Source: Paenibacillus mangrovi (GTDB lineage: Bacteria; Bacillota; Bacilli; Paenibacillales; Paenibacillaceae). From it: DNA of 64,000 nucleotides. Each line of letters opens with the position of its first letter. The first letter of the stretch is position 1. The stretch covers positions 248,001 through 312,000 of the forward strand of contig NZ_JALIRP010000007.1 of NCBI RefSeq assembly GCF_022898935.1. The letters are read 5' to 3'. The notes under the pieces are model-generated. The model saw only the letters and a program-made list of their open reading frames with translations. It was not told the origin of the DNA and ran no database searches. The position numbers were made by a program, and so were the translations under genes. Of the stretch, positions 57,356-64,000 are shown piece by piece.

Positions 57356-58009
57356 TTACTTAGAAGCTGCAGACGTGGAAATCATGTCTCCCACCCGCTT
57401 CAGGATATCCTTCATGGATTCCGGATCATGGACGTCATATTCTTCAATATTTAAGCGCAGCACGGGGCAAGCGTCGAATTCGTTGATCCACTTGGAATAC
57501 CGTTCATACATATGCTCCCAATAAGTAACATCCGTTTGGATCTCCATCTCACGTCCGCGTTCCTTGATTCGATTCAGGATGGACGGCAGGCTGCCTTCAA
57601 TATAGATCAGAACATCCGGGTGCGGAAAATACGGTGTCATGACCATGGCATCAAACAGGCTGGTATATGTTTCATAATCTGTCTTGGACATCGTGCCTTG
57701 ATCCGCATGCATTTTGGCAAAAATCCCCGTATCCTCATAAATGGAGCGGTCCTGCACAAAGCCTCCTCCCATTTCGAAGATCTTTTTCTGTTCCTTAAAA
57801 CGCTCGGCAAGAAAGTAGATTTGCAAATGAAAGCTCCACCGCTCAAAGTCATGATAGAACTTCTCCAGATAAGGATTATGATCCACCTGTTCCAATGAAG
57901 TTTTAAAGCCCAACTGCTCGGCTAAAGCGGCGGTCAAGGTCGATTTACCCACTCCAACGGTGCCTGCGACTGTGATTATTGCATTTTCCGGAATAAGATA
58001 TTGGTTCAT
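57356..58009 (-). CDS. dck: Deoxyadenosine/deoxycytidine kinase
   Basis: Salvages deoxynucleosides to the monophosphates. 217 residues. P-loop TVGVGKSTLTAAL, the FERWSFHLQIYFLAERFKEQ helix that shapes the nucleoside pocket, the DRSIYEDTGIFAKM motif (Asp-Arg-Ser), and the lid RIKERGREMEIQ. It overlaps dgk by 4 bp (ATGA), the same pair and order as dgk-dck in Bacillus subtilis. The choice of dAdo/dCyd rather than dGuo follows that order and the DRS motif. Confidence 0.92.
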   Translation of the reverse strand: MNQYLIPENAIITVAGTVGVGKSTLTAALAEQLGFKTSLEQVDHNPYLEKFYHDFERWSFHLQIYFLAERFKEQKKIFEMGGGFVQDRSIYEDTGIFAKMHADQGTMSKTDYETYTSLFDAMVMTPYFPHPDVLIYIEGSLPSILNRIKERGREMEIQTDVTYWEHMYERYSKWINEFDACPVLRLNIEEYDVHDPESMKDILKRVGDMISTSAASK

Positions 58010-58629
58010 TCCATAAACTCCTTTATTTGAGTGGCGATCTCTTCAAAATGCTCTTTATTCTCAACGAAATCAACCACATCTCCATTAATGGTTATGATAT
58101 GGGTAGAAGGTTCATGTGCAGCCAGCGCGGTCATCGCAGCATCATAGTCTTCGATTAACTGCTGCAGATAGTTGTGATCGATGCCTTCCTCAAAAGTCCG
58201 CCCACGTTTAGCAATTCTTTTCAAAAGGGTATGAAGCTCTGCTCTAATGTAAATAATGATATTCGGTTTGGGCAAATCATCCGTAAGGACATGGTATATC
58301 TGCCGGTATTTTTCTCTCTCATTCCCTTTCAAGGTCCGATCGCTGAAAATGAGATTTTTGTAAATATGATAATCCGAAATGACAGGTTTCCCTTTATCGA
58401 TATACTCGCTGACGATGTCCTTCAGCTGCTTGTAACGATTGCAGAGGAAAAACATCTCAAGTTGAAAGCTCCAATCATCCATGTTCTGATAAAATTTATC
58501 GATGAACGGATTCTCTTCAACAATTTCCTTCATAATCGGAAGCTGTAATTCTTCCGCAAGCATCGAAGCCAGCGTGGTTTTGCCCGCTCCGATGGGCCCT
58601 TCTACTGCAATAAATGGCGCTAGTTTCAT
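58006..58629 (-). CDS. dgk: Deoxyguanosine kinase
   Basis: 207 residues of the same fold as dck. P-loop VEGPIGAGKTTLASML, the pocket helix MDDWSFQLEMFFLCNRYKQL, the YHIYKNLIFSDRTL region replacing DRS, and the lid RIAKRGRTFEEG. It starts at ATG 58629 after GAGGAGG and lies only 28 bp from the 110-bp repeat array. That array therefore occupies its leader or promoter region. Confidence 0.92.
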   Translation of the reverse strand: MKLAPFIAVEGPIGAGKTTLASMLAEELQLPIMKEIVEENPFIDKFYQNMDDWSFQLEMFFLCNRYKQLKDIVSEYIDKGKPVISDYHIYKNLIFSDRTLKGNEREKYRQIYHVLTDDLPKPNIIIYIRAELHTLLKRIAKRGRTFEEGIDHNYLQQLIEDYDAAMTALAAHEPSTHIITINGDVVDFVENKEHFEEIATQIKEFME

Positions 58630-58656
58630 TGATGCTGATTTCCTCCTCTAAGCTAT

Positions 58657-59565
58657 AAGAAAAACGTCTATCGACGTACTTTCACTGATGACAGACCGCG
58701 TTTTAGATGTAGTTTTTCTTGCGATATCAGGATGCCTCTCTTGAAGTTTATACTTTCTGATATCTTAAGAAAAACGTCTATCGACGTACTTTCACTGATG
58801 ACAGACCGCGTTTTAGATGTAGTTTTTCTTGCGATATCAGGATGCCTCTCTTGAAGTTTATACTTTCTGATATCTTAAGAAAAACGTCTATCGACGTACT
58901 TTCACTGATGACAGACCGCGTTTTAGATGTAGTTTTTCTTGCGATATCAGGATGCCTCTCTTGAAGTTTATACTTTCTGATATCTTAAGAAAAACGTCTA
59001 TCGACGTACTTTCACTGATGACAGACCGCGTTTTAGATGTAGTTTTTCTTGCGATATCAGGATGCCTCTCTTGAAGTTTATACTTTCTGATATCTTAAGA
59101 AAAACGTCTATCGACGTACTTTCACTGATGACAGACCGCGTTTTAGATGTAGTTTTTCTTGCGATATCAGGATGCTTCTCTTGAAGTTTATACTTTCTGA
59201 TATCTTAAGAAAAACGTCTATCGACGTACTTTCACTGATGACAGACCGCGTTTTAGATGTAGTTTTTCTTGCGATATCAGGATGCTTCTCTTGAAGTTTA
59301 TACTTTCTGATATCTTAAGAAAAACGTCTATCGACGTACTTTCACTGATGACAGACCGCGTTTTAGATGTAGTTTTTCTTGCGATATCAGGATGCTTCTC
59401 TTGAAGTTTATACTTTCTGATATCTTAAGAAAAACGTCTATCGACGTACTTTCACTGATGACAGACCGCGTTTTAGATGTAGTTTTTCTTGCGATATCAG
59501 GATGCTTCTCTTGAAGTTTATACTTTCTGATATCTTAAGAAAAACGTCTATCGACGTACTTTCAC
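58657..59565. repeat. Tandem array of eight 110-bp units plus a partial ninth
   Basis: Units start at 58657, 58767, 58877, 58987, 59097, 59207, 59317 and 59427, each exactly 110 bp. A 29-bp partial unit ends at 59565. Copies are almost identical: units 1-4 have CCTC and units 5-8 CTTC at one site. Each unit has hairpin A (58657-58720 in unit 1; arms AAGAAAAAC/GTTTTTCTT, with an inner ACGTC-TATC-GACGT) and hairpin B (58723-58764; arms GATATCAGGA/TTCTGATATC with one wobble). No open frame runs through it and there are no unique spacers. A diverged solo unit is at 19234-19345. It lies between the FHA gene terminator and dgk. Confidence 0.95.
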
Positions 59566-59587
59566 ATAATCTAAAAAACAGACTTAC

Positions 59588-59597
59588 CTATTGTATC
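59588..59597 (-). promoter_or_regulatory. Candidate extended -10 promoter reading into the array and dgk
   Basis: On the minus strand TGATACAAT contains -10 TACAAT (59595-59590) with the TG of an extended -10 element. No good -35 lies 16-18 bp upstream. Transcription from here would carry the whole array as a leader of about 950 nt on the dgk-dck message. Confidence 0.4.
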
Positions 59598-59689
59598 ACT
59601 AGAGTTTATTTTCTCATAGTCACTTTACGCACCAATATATCGCGAATTCCTCTTCTGCCCAATCCCTGTTCTGAGGTCATTTCTGAATC

Positions 59690-59718
59690 AAAAAAAGGAC
59701 CCTCAGGGGCCCCTTCTA
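59690..59718 (-). terminator. Rho-independent terminator after the FHA gene
   Basis: On the minus strand, AAGGGGCCC and GGGTCCTT arms with a short loop, followed by seven T. It overlaps the last codon of the FHA gene. Confidence 0.85.
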
Positions 59719-60387
59719 CATCATTTCTCTTTTCATGAATACGCCTTTTTTATAAACGGATTTGATGACAAAGTGACGGCCCAGCTTCTTGTTCGTGCGG
59801 TAAATCAGTGAATTCACTTCATCGATTCCGACAAGCTCGGTGTTCTCCATGCAACGCTCCGGCCATACATGCTGCATGATTTCTTCTTTGGTCACGAAGT
59901 GATCCAAACGGCTGTGAAGGAGCTTAAACAGCTGGTATTCCTTTTTGGATAACGTAATATTGTCTGTTCCCACCAGCACACTTTGCAAATGGTCGTTCAA
60001 CCTCACTTCGTGCTCAAGCAGTTCGGAAATCAGGTATTCCCGCGTCTCTTCCATGTCACTGCTAATCTCCAGCTGCAGCTCTACAAGACCGTTAACCAGC
60101 GTCAAGGAGTCTTCGTAAGTCCAAAGGGTCCTCTGATGGGGAATCAGGCGCTGACCGTTCAGCTCGGTGCCGTTTTTGCTGCCCAGATCCTCAACATATA
60201 TTTCATTATATACACGGTAAATGCGGCAGTGCTGTTTGGATACCAGCTGGTTAAAAATAGCCAGAACTGCATGATTCATACCGGTATGTCTGCCGATGGT
60301 AATGCTCTTCCCTTGTTCCAGATAATGAAATGAACCATGACCTTTTTGGCCGGCTGTATCTACCACGATTTTGATGATATCCGGCAT
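59716..60387 (-). CDS. FHA-domain winged-helix protein
   Basis: 223 residues. The N-terminal FHA domain (about 15-105) has the phosphothreonine-binding signatures ITIGRHTG, LVSKQHCRIYRV and VEDLGSKNGTELNGQRL. Residues about 140-220 form a winged helix of the OmpR/SARP type (LSKKEYQLFKLLHSRLDHFVTKEEIMQHVW...DEVNSLIYRTNKKLGRHFVIKSVYKKGVF). There is no receiver domain, so it probably binds DNA in response to a phosphorylated partner protein, for example of a Ser/Thr kinase. It starts at ATG 60387 with a weak GAGAGA site. Its partner is not visible in the window. Confidence 0.85.
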   Translation of the reverse strand: MPDIIKIVVDTAGQKGHGSFHYLEQGKSITIGRHTGMNHAVLAIFNQLVSKQHCRIYRVYNEIYVEDLGSKNGTELNGQRLIPHQRTLWTYEDSLTLVNGLVELQLEISSDMEETREYLISELLEHEVRLNDHLQSVLVGTDNITLSKKEYQLFKLLHSRLDHFVTKEEIMQHVWPERCMENTELVGIDEVNSLIYRTNKKLGRHFVIKSVYKKGVFMKREMM

Positions 60388-60419
60388 TCGAATCTCTCGC
60401 TTTCTTTTTCAATGATAAT

Positions 60420-60457
60420 TCTGATGAATCTTTTCAGAAAATGATAATTTCATCAGA
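60420..60457. promoter_or_regulatory. Inverted repeat upstream of the FHA gene
   Basis: TCTGATGAA (60420-60428) and TTCATCAGA (60449-60457) form a 9-bp perfect inverted repeat between the divergent FHA and NTF2-like genes. A nested TTCTGA/TCAGAA pair overlaps it. Candidate operator or leader hairpin for the FHA gene. Confidence 0.45.
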
Positions 60458-60469
60458 TTCATACCATTG

Positions 60470-60503
60470 TTTGCCGTGTTGGCAAAATTTATAGTATACA
60501 TAG
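60470..60503 (+). promoter_or_regulatory. Promoter with palindrome for the NTF2-like gene
   Basis: TTTGCC-GTGTT-GGCAAA (60470-60486) is a perfect inverted repeat overlapping a possible -35 TTGCCG. A possible -10 TATACA follows at 18-bp spacing. The palindrome could be an operator. Confidence 0.4.
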
Positions 60504-60570
60504 AGCAAGTTTCAGCTACTCCATCATATTATCAGTTCGTGAAATATTTTTCAAAAGCGAGGTTATAAAC

Positions 60571-61107
60571 TTGAAGTCAAAACAGCTCTTAATGTACGCG
60601 ATGCTCTCTATTATGGCGGCCAGCGTCCTGGCTCTGTATGTGTATTTTTTTGGGAAGCTGGATGAGCAGTCACCGAATGAGACCGTACATTCATATATAA
60701 TCAGTTTGCAGGATCAGGATTTCAACCAGTTATATGACTTGATGACTAAGGAATCTCTAGAGAAATCCGGTCTAACGCGCGAACAGTTCGTACAGAAATA
60801 CCAATCGGTATACAGCGGTATGAAAGTATCAAACATCGAGATCAGTGCAGGAACCCCAATTAAATCAGAGGAAAACTCCAACTATACGGTGGACTATTCC
60901 GCCCAGATCACAACCTTTATGGGTGAAATTCAGGAAAATTACAAACTAATCCTCGTTCAGGACAAAAGCGATAGATCCAATACCTGGAAAATACAGTGGC
61001 AGCCTACCCTCATACTCCCAGACAAGGTGGATGGGAATAAAGTAAAGATACAGATATCAAAGCCGGAGCTGGGAGACAAAATGGATCGTGTGGTATTTAC
61101 TAACTGA
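60571..61107 (+). CDS. Stand-alone NTF2-like (MecA-N) domain protein
   Basis: 178 residues. TTG 60571 is used as start, seven bases after GAGGT. One membrane segment (LLMYAMLSIMAASVLALYVYFFG) is followed by a single MecA-N/NTF2-like domain (TVHSYIISLQDQDFNQLYDLMTKESLEKSGLTREQFVQKYQ...WKIQWQPTLILPD). In class B penicillin-binding proteins this domain leads into a linker with a motif like RGxIxDRNGxPL. Here the chain ends just there (GDKMDRVVFTN), with no dimerisation or transpeptidase domain. It looks like a penicillin-binding protein cut down to its N-terminal domain, kept open and with a plausible ribosome binding site. Confidence 0.82.
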   Translation: MKSKQLLMYAMLSIMAASVLALYVYFFGKLDEQSPNETVHSYIISLQDQDFNQLYDLMTKESLEKSGLTREQFVQKYQSVYSGMKVSNIEISAGTPIKSEENSNYTVDYSAQITTFMGEIQENYKLILVQDKSDRSNTWKIQWQPTLILPDKVDGNKVKIQISKPELGDKMDRVVFTN

Positions 61108-61164
61108 TTGGGGCATCATTACAATGAAAGTCTCCAAAAAAAACAACCAGTTCGTCGATTTTCT

Positions 61165-61172
61165 GGTATAAT
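61165..61172 (+). promoter_or_regulatory. Extended -10 promoter of pdxK
   Basis: TGGTATAAT has a perfect -10 TATAAT (61167-61172) with the upstream TG. No strong -35 is seen. It lies about 50 bp before the GTG start. Confidence 0.55.
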
Positions 61173-61220
61173 CAACTCGGTTTGTTACATATTTCATTGC
61201 AGGAAAAGAGGAATTGAACC

Positions 61221-62033
61221 GTGACCAAGATTATTAAAGCTCTTACCATTGCCGGCAGCGACTCCAGTGGAGGCGCAGGCATTCAGGCCGATCTCAAAAC
61301 CTTTGAGGAGTACGGAACATACGGCTTCAGCGCACTGACAACCATTGTGACGATGGATCCGGATAACGGATGGCATCATAATGTTTACCCTATTGACGCC
61401 GCTTTAGTTGCGGAACAGCTCAAGACGATTTTCGCAGGCGGGCCCGTTGATGCGATGAAAACAGGGATGCTCGGCAGCGTTGATATCGTCCGTGTCGCTG
61501 AAAAAGCGATTAAGGATAACAAACAGAGCAATGTAGTTATAGATCCTGTGATGGTCTGCAAAGGCGAGGATGAGGTTTTGAATCCGGAGAGCGCCGATGC
61601 TATTCGGGATCTGCTCCTTCCGCTCGCAACCGTAGTGACACCTAACTTGTTTGAAGCCGGCGTATTGTCCGGTCTCGGAAAGCTTTCCACCATTGAAGAT
61701 ATGAAAGAAGCTGCACGCAAGATTCATAAGATCGGAGCTCAAAACGTCGTCGTTAAAGGCGGAAAAGCCCTTGATGGCGAAAAAGCGATTGACGTGTTCT
61801 TCGACGGTACCGAGTTTACCGTTCTGGAATCTGACAAAATCGAGCCGGCATACAACCACGGTGCAGGCTGCACATTCGCCGCCGCGATCGCAGGTGGATT
61901 AGCAAACGGTTTATCTGTGAAGGATGCCGTATCCAAAGCAAAAGATTTTGTATCCGCAGCAATCCGCAGCGGCTATCAGTTTAATGAATACGTCGGCCCT
62001 GTCTTCCATGGCGGATACCGTCTGGAGCGTTAA
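61221..62033 (+). CDS. pdxK: Pyridoxine/pyridoxal kinase of the ThiD-like PdxK type
   Basis: 270 residues of the ribokinase fold. ALTIAGSDSSGGAGIQADLKTFEEYGTYG at the start, VDAMKTGMLGSVDIV, VVIDPVMVCKGEDEVL, and the ATP and catalytic end PAYNHGAGCTFAAAIAGGLA. It resembles the B. subtilis PdxK protein more than ThiD: MVCKG rather than MVATSG-type sequence, and YNHGAGCTF with Cys. It would phosphorylate B6 vitamers, possibly also hydroxymethylpyrimidine. The start is GTG 61221 after AGAGGA. Monocistronic with a shared terminator. Confidence 0.9.
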   Translation: MTKIIKALTIAGSDSSGGAGIQADLKTFEEYGTYGFSALTTIVTMDPDNGWHHNVYPIDAALVAEQLKTIFAGGPVDAMKTGMLGSVDIVRVAEKAIKDNKQSNVVIDPVMVCKGEDEVLNPESADAIRDLLLPLATVVTPNLFEAGVLSGLGKLSTIEDMKEAARKIHKIGAQNVVVKGGKALDGEKAIDVFFDGTEFTVLESDKIEPAYNHGAGCTFAAAIAGGLANGLSVKDAVSKAKDFVSAAIRSGYQFNEYVGPVFHGGYRLER

Positions 62034-62073
62034 TCCCCAGGCTATTAGGCCAGACGATTAGGTTTGAAAATGC

Positions 62074-62106
62074 AAAAGCCTCCTTCTACACACGAAGGAG
62101 GCTTTT
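62074..62106. terminator. Bidirectional terminator between pdxK and the HAAS gene
   Basis: AAAAGCCTCCTTC and GAAGGAGGCTTTT form a 13-bp perfect stem around a 7-nt loop, with A/T-rich ends that work for both converging genes. Confidence 0.92.
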
Positions 62107-62144
62107 CTATGTATACATCACAAGCTATAAGAATTTTCGATCCT

Positions 62145-62714
62145 TCAGTTTTCAAACGATCTCGCTCCCGGCAGCGAACGTCTGTAACGCTCGGACAGGA
62201 ATGCAAGGTATTTCTTCAAACCCACCCAGCTGAAGTAGGCGATTCCGCCAACAATTGCGCTCACGACCGCAGCAAATACCATGCTGTATTCCGATGGAAT
62301 TTCCACACCGGGCGCAATGGTCATATTGACCCAAGACGCGCCGAAAGTGCGCAGAATGCCTGCAATGAAAATCATTACGGCACAAAACCCGAAACCATAG
62401 GCTACCGTTGCCAGCACCGGAATTACCATAACGCTCAGGAGGCCGGTAGTACAGTAGAATCCGACCATCGTCAGCACATCCTTAATCGATCTTACACTCA
62501 TATGCCCAGCCATATGTTCACTCCGGTAAGCTCTCGCCAGCTTGCGTGGATCGCCTAGACGTGAGAGGATTACGGCTTCAGGCTGTCCATTCGCAATTCC
62601 CTCTGCAATATGGCTTTCGATTTCCATAACTGCATCCATTCTTTCTGCATCAGGCAGCTTCTCCAGATAGTGGTTCAATTTCTCTAAATACGACCTTCCA
62701 TACGCACTAATCAT
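62145..62714 (-). CDS. HAAS-domain (DUF1700-type) membrane protein
   Basis: About 189 residues from ATG 62714, which follows GGAGGAG. The N-terminal HAAS signalling domain (YLEKLNHYLEKLPDAERMDAVMEIESHIAEGIANGQPEAVILSRLGDPRKLARAYR) is followed by about three membrane segments and a basic C-terminus. It overlaps the PadR gene by 8 bp. PadR-HAAS pairs are common regulatory units in Firmicutes; the membrane protein is thought to sense the envelope state (family knowledge, mechanism unclear). Confidence 0.88.
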   Translation of the reverse strand: MISAYGRSYLEKLNHYLEKLPDAERMDAVMEIESHIAEGIANGQPEAVILSRLGDPRKLARAYRSEHMAGHMSVRSIKDVLTMVGFYCTTGLLSVMVIPVLATVAYGFGFCAVMIFIAGILRTFGASWVNMTIAPGVEIPSEYSMVFAAVVSAIVGGIAYFSWVGLKKYLAFLSERYRRSLPGARSFEN

Positions 62715-63054
62715 GATTCTCTCCTCCGAATAATTGAATATGTCCGACAGCACTGCTGATTTTGTTCCATTCCACCGACATCTTTTCCATCAAGCGGCGT
62801 CCGGAGTCCGTAAGACTGTAGTACTTCCGGGGCGGTCCGGATTCGGATTCCTTCCAGAAGGATTCAATGTATTTATCTTTAAGCAGCCTGCGCAGCAGCG
62901 GATACAGTGTTCCTTCCGTTATGGCAAGAGGCTCCCATTGATCAAGCAGCGTTACAAGCTCATATCCGTACCTGGGCTCTCTGCTGATCAGCTGCAAAAT
63001 GCAATACTCTAGGATTCCTCTTCGAACCTGAGATGTCCATTCTGACATTTCCAT
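62707..63054 (-). CDS. PadR-family transcriptional regulator
   Basis: 115 residues from ATG 63054, 11 bases after AAAGGAG; a longer in-frame reading overlaps the promoter. The winged helix has RRGILEYCILQLISREPRYGYELVTLL, ITEGTLYPLLRRLLKDKYIESFW and GPPRKYYSLTDSGRRLME, all typical of short PadR proteins. It precedes and overlaps the HAAS gene. An AGTAC/GTACT inverted repeat lies across its promoter, suggesting autorepression. Confidence 0.93.
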   Translation of the reverse strand: MEMSEWTSQVRRGILEYCILQLISREPRYGYELVTLLDQWEPLAITEGTLYPLLRRLLKDKYIESFWKESESGPPRKYYSLTDSGRRLMEKMSVEWNKISSAVGHIQLFGGENHD

Positions 63055-63079
63055 ACAACTGTCCGCTCCTTTCGTTACT

Positions 63080-63114
63080 ATAATATCACCCAGTACTGTG
63101 CTTTGCAAGGTACT
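63080..63114 (-). promoter_or_regulatory. Promoter and operator-like repeat of the padR gene
   Basis: On the minus strand, -35 TTGCAA at 63108-63103, a 17-bp spacer, and -10 TATTAT at 63085-63080. The inverted repeat AGTAC (63092-63096) / GTACT (63110-63114) brackets the -35 box, where a repressor would block polymerase. Confidence 0.65.
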
Positions 63115-63186
63115 AGGTTGAGTACACTAACATATTTTTTTTAGCACATGGTCAGTGAGAATAAAGTATTAGACTGATCACAGAAA

Positions 63187-63243
63187 TTGAAACAGCGACA
63201 GCCATGGACTAGAAAATAAAGTCCTAGACTATCGCTGTTTCAT
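63187..63243 (-). terminator. Long hairpin, probable terminator of the monooxygenase gene
   Basis: GAAACAGCGA and TCGCTGTTTC outer arms with an inner ACTAG/CTAGA-type pairing, about 57 nt in all. It lies 38 bp after the monooxygenase stop. The following T tract is weak (TTTC). Confidence 0.5.
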
Positions 63244-63280
63244 TGAACTAACGTGTTGCTAAGCGCCAATTAAGACCATA

Positions 63281-64000
63281 CTAAAGTTCCTGATTGGCTT
63301 TCGTTTGCCCAGCTTGCTGCTTAGTGTGATCAGACCACCGGTCGCTAAACACCGCGCGCCGCAGTGAGGGCACCGCTCCGCAAAGCCTCAGGAAACCCTT
63401 GCCCGTAATCCGTGAAATGCGGCCGGCCAAAGCCTGCTTTGTGTTGCGCATCGAATCCTTAACGGCAGCGAAGCCATACTCCAACATCAATGCTTCATAA
63501 CTGTGTATAGCCGGAATAAGGGATTGCTTTCCTAGCTTGACGTCTATCAGCATGCTGCAGAGCAGACTTGCGTCTCTCAGCGCGGTATTGGCACCAATCC
63601 CCCCCGCTGGAGTCATGCTGTGAATTGCGTCTCCAAGCAGAGTAACATTCGTACTCTCCCATGGTCTAATCGGAACGGAAGTTCTAAACTCGAATGCCTG
63701 GATCGTATCGGCGCTCGTCTCAACAATCATCCGGTGTAGGTCCGGGTGCCAGCCTTCGATCATCTGGCTGACTAGCTTTTGTAAGGCTTCACCCTGCCCG
63801 TCGGTGGCTTTAATGGTACGGTCATCGCGGCGAGTGATGAACGCCCAAAGAATGTAGTCTTTGTTTTCAAGGCTGTGGAAGAGCTGATCAGGGTTCAAAC
63901 CTGCGGCTCTAACCTTGTCGCCGAGCAACTTCAGCGCTTCATCGGGAGTGCGTCTCCGGTTAAAGATGGCGGTGAACAGGAAGTGCTGCGGGCCCAGGAT
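63281..64000 (-). CDS. FAD-dependent monooxygenase, C-terminal part (cut by window edge)
   Basis: 240 codons are visible and the frame is open to the window end; the TTG at 63928 is internal, not the start. The sequence GPQHFLFTAIFNRRRTPDEAL runs straight into the rest. The second FAD-binding signature NVTLLGDAIHSMTPAGGIGANTALRDASLLCSML (GDAxHxxxPxxGxGxN type) is clear, which identifies the PHBH-like aromatic hydroxylase group. The N-terminal dinucleotide-binding GxGxxG motif lies outside the window. The substrate cannot be told. Confidence 0.9.
   Translation of the reverse strand: MLGPQHFLFTAIFNRRRTPDEALKLLGDKVRAAGLNPDQLFHSLENKDYILWAFITRRDDRTIKATDGQGEALQKLVSQMIEGWHPDLHRMIVETSADTIQAFEFRTSVPIRPWESTNVTLLGDAIHSMTPAGGIGANTALRDASLLCSMLIDVKLGKQSLIPAIHSYEALMLEYGFAAVKDSMRNTKQALAGRISRITGKGFLRLCGAVPSLRRAVFSDRWSDHTKQQAGQTKANQEL

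Noticed and set aside
58657-59565. CRISPR array
   Set aside because: The whole 110-bp period is conserved; there are no short repeats with unique spacers and no cas genes in the window.
58657-59565. Hammerhead-like core (CTGATGA) in each array unit
   Set aside because: The solo copy lacks the motif (it reads AGAAGA there), and no GAAA partner with flanking stems follows on the same strand.
58657-59565. Retron-type msr-msd
   Set aside because: No reverse transcriptase gene lies near the array or the solo copy.
63281-63928. Monooxygenase gene starting at TTG 63928
   Set aside because: The same frame is open to the window end with family-like sequence (GPQHFLFTAIFN), so the gene continues beyond the edge.

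Overview
The window looks like chromosomal DNA of a spore-forming, low-to-moderate GC Firmicute, most likely Paenibacillus or a close relative. The reasons are a gerA-type spore germination operon, ribonuclease J, the adjacent dgk/dck deoxynucleoside kinases, strong AGGAGG-type ribosome binding sites with several TTG/GTG starts, and many lipoprotein sugar-binding proteins with paired permeases, AraC/YesN-type sensors and no dedicated ATPase. Genus is an inference; no rRNA or tRNA gene was seen.

Layout. (1) 1-6.9 kb: an amino-sugar operon read leftward from one promoter: RpiR-type regulator, NanE epimerase, BadF-type kinase, SIS protein, sugar ABC importer (binding protein and two permeases) and the first 58 codons of a secreted protein. 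(2) 7-13 kb: gerA-family germination operon, then metE with palindromes upstream. (3) 13-23.6 kb: CAP-domain lipoprotein, acetyltransferase, a TelA / VWA-binding-protein / membrane coiled-coil cluster, an ABC exporter, a small secreted protein and an RCC1-repeat secreted protein. (4) 23.8-39.4 kb: a carbohydrate-use locus with a 1,462-residue secreted multidomain protein, an Lpl-type importer, an AraC-type sensor, and an operon of aldolase, oxidoreductase, PfkB kinase, lyxose-isomerase-like cupin and DeoR regulator. (5) 39.7-53.5 kb: a compound system of response regulator, histidine kinase, beta-propeller lipoprotein, three tandem binding-protein paralogues (one frameshifted in a G8 tract), two importer-type permeases, an HlyD-type adaptor with no pump beside it, and an 846-residue secreted protein of repeated beta modules. 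(6) 53.6-64 kb: amidase-deacetylase fusion, RNase J, dck/dgk, a tandem array of eight 110-bp units, an FHA/winged-helix protein, a stand-alone NTF2-like penicillin-binding-protein domain, pdxK, a PadR/HAAS pair and a flavin monooxygenase cut by the window edge.

The most unusual items are the 110-bp array at 58657-59565 and its diverged solo copy at 19234-19345. Both keep a 63-64-nt hairpin almost unchanged. The second hairpin has a different sequence in the two loci but stays paired, which suggests selection on a folded RNA or single-stranded DNA. Both sit 5' of a leftward operon in the same orientation. The second candidate system is the two-component / importer / adaptor / beta-module locus, which also records a recent segmental duplication (a 126-bp fragment of the lipoprotein gene, a copied terminator and paired TCTCCAAAA boxes).
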